Assembly (NCBI RefSeq): GCF_000332455.1
Contig: NZ_AOGY02000072.1
Span: forward strand, 79,501 to 143,500
Direction of reading: 5' to 3'
DNA: 64,000 nt
Source of the DNA: Leptospira vanthielii serovar Holland str. Waz Holland = ATCC 700522
GTDB taxonomy: Bacteria > Spirochaetota > Leptospiria > Leptospirales > Leptospiraceae
Part shown: piece after piece, positions 45,489 to 53,499 of the stretch
Layout of the letters: every line of letters starts with the position of its first letter
Numbering within the stretch: the stretch's first letter is position 1
Translations under genes and position numbers: made by a program
The notes under the pieces: generated by a model
Told to the model about the DNA's origin: nothing
What the model saw: the letters and a program-made list of their open reading frames with translations, nothing else
The model's database searches: none

Positions 45489-47435
45489 ATGTTTCCTGAA
45501 TTTCATTCTGAAAATCTTCCTAAAAAAGAATCTGCCATTTTAGAAAAAATGGAGTCCAACAAAAGTTTCATTCAAACCCTATTAAAACTAGACAAACCTA
45601 CATTTCAAAATTTTGCAAAACCCTACCAACGGATCCAAACAGAACTCGGTGATCTTGTTACTGAAATTTCTCATCTCAATTCGGTAAAAAACAACGATGA
45701 AAGCCAAACAATCTATAGTCGGCTTTTGCCAAAACTTAGCGAATACTATACAGACCTGGGTCAAAACGAAGACATTTTTTCTACTCTATTAAAAATCCAA
45801 TCATTGGAAACAAATCTAAACCAAGAAGCATCCAAAGTTTTAGAAAATGAAATCCGCGACTTTCGATTGTCTGGAGTGAGCCTAAACTCAGAAACCAAAA
45901 ATGCACTAAAAGAAATTCGGATTCGCCAATCGGATCTTTCTAACCAATTTTCGCAGAACGTCTTAAATGCAACCAATGCTTTTGCACTTTATCTTTCGGA
46001 AGCCGATGTTGTTGGCCTTCCCGAAAGCGAAAAAATCTCTGCCAAACAAGAAGATGGAACTTATAAATTCACACTCCACTTCCCATCTTACATTGCTTAT
46101 ATGACCTATGGTGAAAATAGAGAAATCCGAAAAAAACTCTATGATGGTTACTGCACAAGAGCTCCAGAAAATGGAAAACTAATGGAAGAGATTTTGGAAC
46201 TCCGTGATAAAGAAGCAAAACTTCTAGGATTTCCCACATTTTCCCATTTAAGTTTGGCCACTAAGGTTGCGGACACTCCAGAACAAGTCATCGAATTTTT
46301 AGACCATTTAGCACTAAAAGCCAAACCAATCGCCTTACAAGAACTAAACGAGATCAAAAATTTTGCTAAAAAATTAGGACATAATGATCTCGAACCATGG
46401 GATCTTACTTACTACTCAGAAAAACTAAAAAAGGAATCTTTTTCCTATGATGAGGAAATCTACCGCCCCTATTTAGAAAAAGAAACTGTCATTTCGGGAA
46501 CCTTTCAATTTTTAGAAAAACTTTTAGGAATCCAATTCCAACAAGTGAACACTCCCGTTTGGGAACCGTCTGTTCTTTGTTATAACCTCGTTGTGGAAGG
46601 AGAAATCAGGTCACGGTTGTATCTGGATTTAGAAGTCCGAACTGAGAAAAAAGGCGGGGCCTGGATGCACAACTGGAAACCTCATTTCCAAGATGAAACG
46701 GGAAAAACAGAACTTCCCGTTGCCTTTGTGGTTGCTAGTTTTCCCAAAGCCACAAGTACACAGCCCTCTCTTCTTCGGCCAAGTGATGTTGTGACTCTTT
46801 TCCATGAATTGGGACACGCACTCCACCACTTACTCTCTCGTGTTAAGGAAGCATTTGTGAGTGGGGTCAATGGTGTGGAATGGGATGCTGTCGAATTCCC
46901 ATCCCAATTTTTAGAAAATTTTGCTTATGAACCAAAGGTATTAGAACTTTTCGCCAAACACTACCAAACGAAAGAAGCAATCCCCAATTCCTATATAGAA
47001 ACAATGGTAAAGGCTAAAAACTTTATGTCAGCGATGGGTGTCGTGAGACAGTTAGAATTCGCAAAGTTTGATATGTTAATCCATAAAGAAAAACCTAACG
47101 AATCGAGAGTTCAGGAAATATTAGACCAAGTGAGAAAGGAAGTTTGTGTTGTGTTTCCTCCGGCATACAATAAATTCCAAAATTCCTTCACTCATATTTT
47201 TGCTGGTGGGTATGCAGCCGGATACTATTCTTATAAATGGGCCGAGTTACTTTCCGCCAACGCCTACTACTCGTTTGTCGACCGAGGCGTTTTTGACTTA
47301 GAACATGCGGCTCACTTTAGAAGGACAGTTTTAGAAAAAGGTGGTTCGGCAAGTGCTATGGACCTATTCCGCGATTTTTACGGAAAAGATCCAGAAATCG
47401 ATGCCTTACTTCGACTGAATGGCATTGCCGCTTAA
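45489..47435 (+). CDS. M3-family oligopeptidase (PrlC/oligopeptidase A-like)
   Basis: A 648-residue zinc peptidase of family M3. The zinc motif HEXXH is HELGHALHH (H439, E440, H443), with the third ligand in VEWDAVEFPSQFLENF. Long N-terminal helices precede it, and the C-terminal part contains FTHIFAGGYAAGYYSYKWA, a typical M3 block. These cytoplasmic enzymes cut short peptides, including products of Lon, Clp and signal peptides. The ATG at 45489 is preceded by AGAGG. The 3' end overlaps the convergent SCO gene by 30 bp. The assignment to M3 is firm; the choice between oligopeptidase A and related subgroups is not. Confidence 0.93.
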   Translation: MFPEFHSENLPKKESAILEKMESNKSFIQTLLKLDKPTFQNFAKPYQRIQTELGDLVTEISHLNSVKNNDESQTIYSRLLPKLSEYYTDLGQNEDIFSTLLKIQSLETNLNQEASKVLENEIRDFRLSGVSLNSETKNALKEIRIRQSDLSNQFSQNVLNATNAFALYLSEADVVGLPESEKISAKQEDGTYKFTLHFPSYIAYMTYGENREIRKKLYDGYCTRAPENGKLMEEILELRDKEAKLLGFPTFSHLSLATKVADTPEQVIEFLDHLALKAKPIALQELNEIKNFAKKLGHNDLEPWDLTYYSEKLKKESFSYDEEIYRPYLEKETVISGTFQFLEKLLGIQFQQVNTPVWEPSVLCYNLVVEGEIRSRLYLDLEVRTEKKGGAWMHNWKPHFQDETGKTELPVAFVVASFPKATSTQPSLLRPSDVVTLFHELGHALHHLLSRVKEAFVSGVNGVEWDAVEFPSQFLENFAYEPKVLELFAKHYQTKEAIPNSYIETMVKAKNFMSAMGVVRQLEFAKFDMLIHKEKPNESRVQEILDQVRKEVCVVFPPAYNKFQNSFTHIFAGGYAAGYYSYKWAELLSANAYYSFVDRGVFDLEHAAHFRRTVLEKGGSASAMDLFRDFYGKDPEIDALLRLNGIAA

Positions 47436-47972
47436 CACCTGTATCGACTTGGTGATTACTTCTTTGGAATCGGTGGACTTGATGAGTTTTCGAGTTTTCC
47501 GATTTTTATCCAATACATAAATGTAGGTAGAGTGGTCAAAATTTTGGCCATCTTCCGTTTTTTGCACGTAAGCCGCATATTGTTTCAGAATTTGATTGGT
47601 TGTATCTGCAGAAAAAGAAAGTCCCACAGATTGAGGTAAATAGAACTGCACATACTTTGTGGTTGTTTCTGGGGAATCACGCACTGGATCTACAGAAATA
47701 AAAACAACTTTGAATTTTGATTTTTCCTCTTCGTTTAAGGGTTCTACCGCAGCCTTAATTTTTGCCAAGGTATTTGGGCAAAAGTCGGGGCAATAGGTGT
47801 ACCCAAAAAAAACCAAAAGAACCGGTTCGCTAAAAGAGTTGAAAGATATTGATTTTCCCGATTTATCTTTGGCTTCAATATTTCCACCAATCGGAAGTTC
47901 GGTGAATTCTAACGCCGAACCACATCCTACAAAAAATCCAACTAACAATATTAAGACAAATTTTATTTTCAT
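47406..47972 (-). CDS. SCO1/SenC-type copper metallochaperone lipoprotein
   Basis: A 188-residue protein with a lipoprotein signal (FVLILLVGFFVGC, Cys17) and a thioredoxin-like fold. The metal-binding CxxxC is in FFGYTYCPDFCPNTLAKI, and the conserved His is in FDHSTYIYVLD near residue 150. SCO proteins deliver copper to the CuA site of cytochrome oxidase and act as thiol reductases in the periplasm. It follows the PCuAC gene on the minus strand with a 4-bp overlap, so the two are one copper-handling operon. It overlaps the M3 gene on the other strand by 30 bp. Confidence 0.92.
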   Translation of the reverse strand: MKIKFVLILLVGFFVGCGSALEFTELPIGGNIEAKDKSGKSISFNSFSEPVLLVFFGYTYCPDFCPNTLAKIKAAVEPLNEEEKSKFKVVFISVDPVRDSPETTTKYVQFYLPQSVGLSFSADTTNQILKQYAAYVQKTEDGQNFDHSTYIYVLDKNRKTRKLIKSTDSKEVITKSIQVLSGNAIQSK

Positions 47973-48406
47973 AACGCTCTCTCTTCCACTAACACAGTCC
48001 TACTTTCTCCGTTAGAAAATTGAATTTTTAATTCCAACTTTCCCGAATGATCCAATTTCTCATATAACATCAAATGTTTTCCAGATCGCACAAGTTCAAT
48101 GGTCTCATTGGCTTTCAGTAAAATTGGATAATCCAATTTCCGCATCCTAGTAACTCCCGACTGGTCGTCTAAACTCGTTTCATGAAAATCGACTGTTTTG
48201 TATCCATTGCTAACAATGGTTCGGATCTCCACATCAGTTGCATAAGGATTCTTAATTTCCCCATAAACGGCAGCAGTTTTTGCTACCTCTGGGGGAGGTG
48301 TCATCCAGAGTCGGATGGGTTCTGTCGGTTTGTGACAGAAAACGAACAAATTGACTTGAATTAGTAACAGAATTCCTGCATTTGTTATATTTATCTTTCG
48401 TAACAA
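47969..48406 (-). CDS. Copper chaperone PCu(A)C family lipoprotein
   Basis: A 145-residue protein when started at the TTG at 48406, which has GAGG 5 bases upstream. It gives a lipoprotein-like signal ending FVFC. The longer frame from 48481 overlaps the divergent hydrolase gene and lacks a signal layout. The PCuAC fold shows TAAVYGEIKNPYATDVEI, then the copper motif His-x(n)-Met ... His-x-Met: H in FHETSLDD, M in VTRMRK and HLML. PCuAC hands Cu(I) to SCO1 and CuA. It overlaps the SCO gene by 4 bp. Its start is 10 bp from the divergent hydrolase ATG. Confidence 0.83.
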   Translation of the reverse strand: MLRKINITNAGILLLIQVNLFVFCHKPTEPIRLWMTPPPEVAKTAAVYGEIKNPYATDVEIRTIVSNGYKTVDFHETSLDDQSGVTRMRKLDYPILLKANETIELVRSGKHLMLYEKLDHSGKLELKIQFSNGESRTVLVEERAL

Positions 48407-48416
48407 GAGAACCTCG

Positions 48417-49436
48417 ATGAGAATAATAATCAAATGGGTGATTGCGATCACTCTCATTCTTTCTTCATTTCTAGTATCCACTTACAACTGGTCTACCGGC
48501 GAATACAATTATGATTCCTCTCGTAAATTCGAAAATTTTGATGCCTTTTACCAGAACGAACTCGAACTGAGTGCGAAAGAAAACACAAGACCTAACAACG
48601 AAGAACTACTCGTTCGAGTTTCGGAAGAAAAAACTCCGATAGTTATCGTTTATATCCATGGATTTGGTGCCAGCCGAGGTGAAGGTGAAGAAGTCACAAA
48701 CAAACTCACAGAATACTTTGGTGCCAATACTTATTATTTAAGACTACCTGGACACGGAACCAATCCGGAGGACCACCTCCACACAAATTTCCAGAAGTAT
48801 CTTCAAGATGCGGAAGATAGTTTGATTTATGCAAGAGAGCTTGGCGACAAAACTGTGTTAGTGGGAACGAGCATGGGTGGAAACATTGCTTCTTATTTAG
48901 CGGCAAAACATCCCGATCTTGTGGACTCACTTGTTCTTGCGTCTCCTTTTTATGATTTCGACGACCCAAGCGCCCACTTCTTTCGATTCCATTGGGGTAA
49001 ATCCTTTATCAATGGAATCAAAGGAGAAATGCGAATTTCTAAAACTGATCCAAGAGATGAGTCGGCCAAGTATTGGTATTTAGATCAGTATTATGCAGCC
49101 ATTCAAAATATCCTAGAATTAAAACGATTTGTAGACAAAGCAAATCCTTATCCTCAAATAACAGCTCCCACCTTACTTATGTACTACTACAAGTCAGAAA
49201 GAGAACATGACTTCGTAGCCTCCATACCAGCAATGTTAAAGGTATATGATGCGATTCAAACAGGACCAAATCCCAATCCTAAAAACAAACTCTTAAAAAT
49301 CGAAAACGGGGCCCATGTTTTACTTTCGAAATATGTGAAGTCTGACAAAGAATTGATCGAAAAAGAACTCATTCAGTTTATTAAAGATACTACAGGTGCT
49401 GAAGAAGTTAAAAAATCAAAGAAATCCAAACGATAA
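48417..49436 (+). CDS. Alpha/beta-hydrolase with N-terminal membrane anchor
   Basis: A 339-residue protein. The first 25 residues are a membrane anchor or signal (IIIKWVIAITLILSSFLVST). The hydrolase core has the oxyanion motif YIHGFGASRGEGEEV, the nucleophile elbow GTSMGGNIA, an acid region, and a late His in IENGAHVLL. This looks like a lipase/thioesterase or lysophospholipase-type enzyme acting outside the cytoplasmic membrane, but the substrate is not shown. The tail is lysine-rich. Its 3' end overlaps the convergent sensor-kinase gene by 21 bp, and its ATG is 10 bp from the TTG of the divergent PCuAC gene. Confidence 0.85.
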   Translation: MRIIIKWVIAITLILSSFLVSTYNWSTGEYNYDSSRKFENFDAFYQNELELSAKENTRPNNEELLVRVSEEKTPIVIVYIHGFGASRGEGEEVTNKLTEYFGANTYYLRLPGHGTNPEDHLHTNFQKYLQDAEDSLIYARELGDKTVLVGTSMGGNIASYLAAKHPDLVDSLVLASPFYDFDDPSAHFFRFHWGKSFINGIKGEMRISKTDPRDESAKYWYLDQYYAAIQNILELKRFVDKANPYPQITAPTLLMYYYKSEREHDFVASIPAMLKVYDAIQTGPNPNPKNKLLKIENGAHVLLSKYVKSDKELIEKELIQFIKDTTGAEEVKKSKKSKR

Positions 49437-51317
49437 CAAAATGGTTTCGTAAAGTTCATCTACGGATATTGGTTTGGAACGAACCAATATCCCTTCGGCA
49501 TCCAATTCCTCAGAATCAAGTCCATCCATATTTCCCGTATAAAGAACTGCGGAAAGATTCGGATTTGCTTTTTTAATTTTTCGAATGAGATTAAGCCCAT
49601 TCATTTCTCGCATCCTGTAATCAGATAAAATAAAATCGGGAATTCTAATTCTTAAATTTTCCAATGCCGAAGAGGCACTTCGGAATACTTTGGGAGTGAT
49701 TTGTTTTTGAGAAAGGACAAAACTGATGGCCTCGCTAGCAGCTTCATCGTCTTCTACGATCCAAATTTCTTTATCAGAAATCACAGACCAAACATCTTTA
49801 GGTTTATTCTCTTGGTTTGATTTTGTTGCCCCGAGTAGGACCTGTCCTTCTTCCAAAGGCAAAAAGATATGAATAAGAACTGTCATCGGTTCTGGTTTTT
49901 CTATATAAAACTCACCACCCCAGTTCTTCACATAACGATTGATTAGGTGCATTCCAGTCCACTGGAATTCCTCATCACCAAAATTGACAAAGTCGAGTGT
50001 GTTTAAACCAGAAAGACTGGGCAAAGAAAGTCCGGTAAACTCCATAGAAACCAAAAGTTTGAACTCATCCGCAGGTGAAGTTTTGACTCGAACAAGACCA
50101 CGTTTTCTGTCATCCCAAACAAGGAGACCACCAGAGGTTAATTCACAGAGAATTTTAGAAAACCTAACTGCATCTAATTTAGTATATAGGGGAGATTTAT
50201 GGAAATCAAATTGGGCCTCCACATTTTTCGGTAGACCAGCATTTACGAGGGGAATGGTAGATTCAACCACGGATGAAATTTCAATTTTTGCTGCCGAGTC
50301 TTCATCTTTTACCTTTGAGTATTTAATGATTCTATGAATCATAGAACGAGCATTATCTGCTCCCATCCGAATTTTTTCCAAATACTCTAAAATTTTGTTT
50401 TGATCATATTTTCCCGCTTTGATCTGTTCTTCACCTAACTGGGAAAAAACATGAATGGGTTGTAGGTAATTATTTAAATCGTGGGCAATGTTTGTCGCCA
50501 AACTTCCAATAGTTTCCATTTTCTGAGAGTGTAACTGATAAGATTCTATTTGTTTTTTTTCTGTTACATCATCCAAAAACACATAATAAAAATCTGGTTT
50601 CCCTTGTGAGTTACGAAATGCACTAATTCGGCGATAAACATTAATTCGGCGACCATCCTTTCGGGTAAGTCTCGACTCTTCCGCCCCTTCTTTAAAAAAT
50701 CCGAAGTATTCCATTTCCTCTTCGGATATGGGTTCTCCTTTGATTCGTTTGATATTCAAATCCGTTAGGTTTTGAAAACTATAACCGGTGATTTCTGTAA
50801 ACCTGGGATTGGTTCGGAAGTATCCACCTTCCCAGTCCTGTAAAGCCATCCCCACCGAAGCATTTTCAAATAACCCTAAAAAAAACTGAATTTGTTCAAC
50901 GATATTGATTTCGTTTGTTTTTTCATTGGTAACATCACGAACAAAAACAATTTGAAATTGTGAATCCATATTAGGAATGTTTACTTTTCTTTTTTCAAAT
51001 TGGAACCACCGAACTAAAATTTCATTCGGCATACGGAAACGGTAGTCCCCTTGTGCGGTGTCGCGTTCAAAATGTTTACTTGGAAAAAGAATTTGGTCTC
51101 GAAAATTTGACTTATCTTCTTCTGCGACCCATAACAAAAGGTCGGACTCAAAACATTCCTCATTGGTTTTGTGACAACCCAAATTGTTTTTAAAAAAATC
51201 GTTGGAAAATAAAATCTGACCGGTTTTGGGATCTGTTAAGTAGACACCGCCGGAAAATAGATTGGGCAAGACCTTAAAGAATTCTATCATTCCGCTTGCT
51301 TCTAGATTCGTTTGCAT
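49416..51317 (-). CDS. PAS-PAS hybrid sensor kinase with receiver domain and degenerate ATPase domain
   Basis: A 633-residue cytoplasmic protein starting at the ATG at 51317 (AAGG upstream); an ATG at 51371 would overlap tatA. Two PAS domains (about residues 10-120 and 140-260: GMALQDWEGGYFRTNPRFTEI...) precede a HisKA helix with the phospho-accepting His in NIAHDLNNYLQPIHVFS. The following ATPase region lacks a recognisable N-box Asn (CELTSGGLLVW) and the DxGxG of the G1 box (SMEFTGLSLP), so it may not phosphorylate. The C-terminal receiver has the phospho-acceptor Asp in PDFILSDYRMREMNGL and the VEDDEA acidic pocket. It is divergent from tatA by 23 bp. Role uncertain: perhaps a phosphatase or a signal relay. 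Confidence 0.85.
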   Translation of the reverse strand: MQTNLEASGMIEFFKVLPNLFSGGVYLTDPKTGQILFSNDFFKNNLGCHKTNEECFESDLLLWVAEEDKSNFRDQILFPSKHFERDTAQGDYRFRMPNEILVRWFQFEKRKVNIPNMDSQFQIVFVRDVTNEKTNEINIVEQIQFFLGLFENASVGMALQDWEGGYFRTNPRFTEITGYSFQNLTDLNIKRIKGEPISEEEMEYFGFFKEGAEESRLTRKDGRRINVYRRISAFRNSQGKPDFYYVFLDDVTEKKQIESYQLHSQKMETIGSLATNIAHDLNNYLQPIHVFSQLGEEQIKAGKYDQNKILEYLEKIRMGADNARSMIHRIIKYSKVKDEDSAAKIEISSVVESTIPLVNAGLPKNVEAQFDFHKSPLYTKLDAVRFSKILCELTSGGLLVWDDRKRGLVRVKTSPADEFKLLVSMEFTGLSLPSLSGLNTLDFVNFGDEEFQWTGMHLINRYVKNWGGEFYIEKPEPMTVLIHIFLPLEEGQVLLGATKSNQENKPKDVWSVISDKEIWIVEDDEAASEAISFVLSQKQITPKVFRSASSALENLRIRIPDFILSDYRMREMNGLNLIRKIKKANPNLSAVLYTGNMDGLDSEELDAEGILVRSKPISVDELYETILLSFGFL

Positions 51318-51340
51318 AACTCTTGCCTTAAGAGGGAAAT

Positions 51341-51610
51341 ATGCCATCCAATCCGTTTTCTTTTCAAGCACCTATTGCTTTTTTTAATTTGGGACCATGG
51401 GAGATTGCACTCATCGTCTTCTTAGCGTTACTTTTTTTTGGTGGGAAACGCCTTCCAAGCCTTGCCAAAGATTTGGGTTCCGGAATCAAAGAATTTCGTA
51501 AATCCCTAACAGGCGGGGAAGAGGAACCGACCCAACCCACTTTCCCACAGGAAGAGCCTAAGTCGACTTCACAAGCTGCTTCCAAGTCCGGTAAAAAGAA
51601 AAAAGCTTAA
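51341..51610 (+). CDS. tatA: Twin-arginine translocase subunit TatA/TatE
   Basis: An 89-residue protein with an N-terminal helix (LGPWEIALIVFLALLFFGG) directly followed by the conserved FGGKRLPSLAKDLGSGIKEF amphipathic helix and a charged C-terminal tail ending in KKKK. This is the classic TatA form: the membrane-bound pore subunit for folded proteins with twin-arginine signals. The GAGGG four bases before the ATG fixes the start. tatC follows, its frame opening 12 bp after the tatA stop. There is no separate tatB in view. Confidence 0.9.
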   Translation: MPSNPFSFQAPIAFFNLGPWEIALIVFLALLFFGGKRLPSLAKDLGSGIKEFRKSLTGGEEEPTQPTFPQEEPKSTSQAASKSGKKKKA

Positions 51611-51691
51611 AAGATCCAAACCTTGGCTGGGAAAAAGAGAACCACAATTCCACTTCCGCTGCCGGAGGATTCCGAAACCAGGGAAAAGTAT

Positions 51692-52408
51692 ATGTCCCTG
51701 GGGGATCATTTAGAGGAACTCCGTCAAAGGCTAATTTATTCCATCTTAGTGGTGTCTGTCTTTATGATCGGCACTCTGTATTTCGGTAGCGAAATCCACA
51801 GTTTTCTCATCCAACCCTACAAATCAGTTCTTGGCCCAGACGCCCATTTTTTCCAGATCCAACTAATGGCGCCATTTCTGATCTATCTCAAAACTTCTTT
51901 TATTTTATCTGTCCTTGTTTCTTTGCCGTTTTTGTTGTACATCCTTTGGGGTTTTGTAACTCCCGCCGTAGACACTCGGACAGAAAAATGGGGGAAGTTC
52001 ATTATTCTTTTTTCTACCTTACTGTTTTGGTCGGGACTTGCTCTTTGTTGGTTTACTGTTTTTGAAAATTTTCTTAGAGTTTTCCTTGTGGTCCTCCGGC
52101 CCGATGGGGTGGATCCTTATTTACCAATTGACGAATACTACGATTTATTCTTCAATTTGCACTTAGTGTTTGGTGCGTCCTTTCAGTTACCAATTGTCCT
52201 CATCCTACTCGGTAGGATCGGAATCCTTTCCTCTCGTTTTCTGATTTCTAGATGGCGAGAGGCAGTCCTTATTATCGCTGTTGTATCTGCGGTTCTCTCT
52301 CCTGGTCCCGATGTGTTTTCTATGTTGATGTTACTTGTTCCCCTTAGCTTTCTATTTTTTCTCTCTGCCATTGTTATGAAAGTTTTGGAAACAACAGACC
52401 GCAAATGA
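51692..52408 (+). CDS. tatC: Twin-arginine translocase subunit TatC
   Basis: A six-helix protein of the Tat translocase, the receptor for twin-arginine signal peptides. The N-terminal signature MSLGDHLEELRQRLIYS is followed by the TatC core (FLIYLKTSFILSVLVSLPFLLY, GFVTPAVD, LPIVLILLGRIGIL, SRWREAVLIIAVVSAVLSPGPD). I start at the ATG at 51692 (AGGGA upstream) to give 238 residues; the frame is open to a TTG at 51623 (261 residues), which would add a Pro-rich N-terminal extension and has no ribosome-binding site. The stop overlaps the ATG of the following protein by 4 bp. Confidence 0.9.
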   Translation: MSLGDHLEELRQRLIYSILVVSVFMIGTLYFGSEIHSFLIQPYKSVLGPDAHFFQIQLMAPFLIYLKTSFILSVLVSLPFLLYILWGFVTPAVDTRTEKWGKFIILFSTLLFWSGLALCWFTVFENFLRVFLVVLRPDGVDPYLPIDEYYDLFFNLHLVFGASFQLPIVLILLGRIGILSSRFLISRWREAVLIIAVVSAVLSPGPDVFSMLMLLVPLSFLFFLSAIVMKVLETTDRK

Positions 52409-53499
52409 GCTTTCGTGTCAAACTTCCCGTCCTACTTGGAATCATCAGTTTCCTCTTCTTTTTTATCCATTTTTTATTAGCAGAATTTACTTTTACCCAT
52501 TGGCAAAACCCAAAAGGAGAAAACACACTTAACTTCAATTTGGTGGGGATCTACTCTTCTTTCGTATTCTCTTTGTTAATTGGATTTTTAACTTATTATT
52601 TCCTTGGATTTTTATACCAATACATTCTACATTTAATTGCACATATCCAGGACAACGAACTTCCCAAAGACATTCGTAATCTAAACCCTGAATCAGAAGA
52701 ATACAAAATCTACAAGTCGGTCAGGTTTACTCTTTTGCAAGGGGATGAAAGTTTAGGGGAAGAACAATTCGAAAACAAATTCGATTGGAAAACAAACCAA
52801 GCAGTAGCCGTTAACAAACAAATTCCTGACATTCATATTCCAAAAACACCTGGGTTTGAAGTTTCCGTATTTCCATCAGTCATGCGTTATGCGGGAGCCG
52901 ATTACATTCGTATTGTAAGGGCCAAAGATGGAATTTTTGGAATCCTTGCCGGACATATAGAACCAGGGATTCTGGAATCTTCCGAAAAGGTTTTTATCCA
53001 TGGGATTGTATCTTCTTTTGGGGATAGTCTTTTTTCCACAGAAGAACTTTTGGAAAAATTAGAAAATGCCCTTCACCAATTTACTTTTTTAAAATTAAAA
53101 ATCTCCGCCTTTGGAATCCAAAACAAAGAAGATAAAATGTCGTTTCTTCACTATATGGACATGCCCATCTTCCAATTTTCTGATCATGGAATCCAAGTGA
53201 TTGAAGGGAGTGGTGACGACCATTGGTATCCCAACCACAAACACCCACTCTCCATTGCGGATGGGATTGAGATTGGAGACTATCTGGTTTGGGCTAGTGA
53301 CAGAACTCTCACTCAGTTTGGACTTACGTCTTTTGAAATTATGGAAGAGTTTGTAGATTATCTTTTGGATTTAAAACCAAGTTCTTCTAGGCAGATGTTA
53401 CTTGCCATTGCCAAAAAGATGAGTGCTCTTGGGGCCGAGAGAAATCTCACAAACCCCATGGAAAAACTTTCCATCTTAGTGGTTCGCCGGAACAAGTAA
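52405..53499 (+). CDS. Membrane-linked PP2C/SpoIIE-like protein, probably degenerate
   Basis: A 364-residue protein. Two N-terminal membrane segments (residues about 5-25 and 45-72) and a short linker are followed by a domain from about residue 145 to the end that recalls SpoIIE/RsbU PP2C phosphatases: MRYAGADYIRIVRAKDGIFG corresponds to the GGDYYD block (D166 kept), but the next motif, normally IGDVSGHG, reads LAGHIEPG and lacks its Asp. A late IGDYLVWASDRTL keeps an Asp (D299) in the place of LYTDGV. The active site is therefore probably altered. It overlaps tatC by 4 bp, an unexpected partner for a Tat gene. The assignment is tentative. Confidence 0.72.
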   Translation: MSFRVKLPVLLGIISFLFFFIHFLLAEFTFTHWQNPKGENTLNFNLVGIYSSFVFSLLIGFLTYYFLGFLYQYILHLIAHIQDNELPKDIRNLNPESEEYKIYKSVRFTLLQGDESLGEEQFENKFDWKTNQAVAVNKQIPDIHIPKTPGFEVSVFPSVMRYAGADYIRIVRAKDGIFGILAGHIEPGILESSEKVFIHGIVSSFGDSLFSTEELLEKLENALHQFTFLKLKISAFGIQNKEDKMSFLHYMDMPIFQFSDHGIQVIEGSGDDHWYPNHKHPLSIADGIEIGDYLVWASDRTLTQFGLTSFEIMEEFVDYLLDLKPSSSRQMLLAIAKKMSALGAERNLTNPMEKLSILVVRRNK

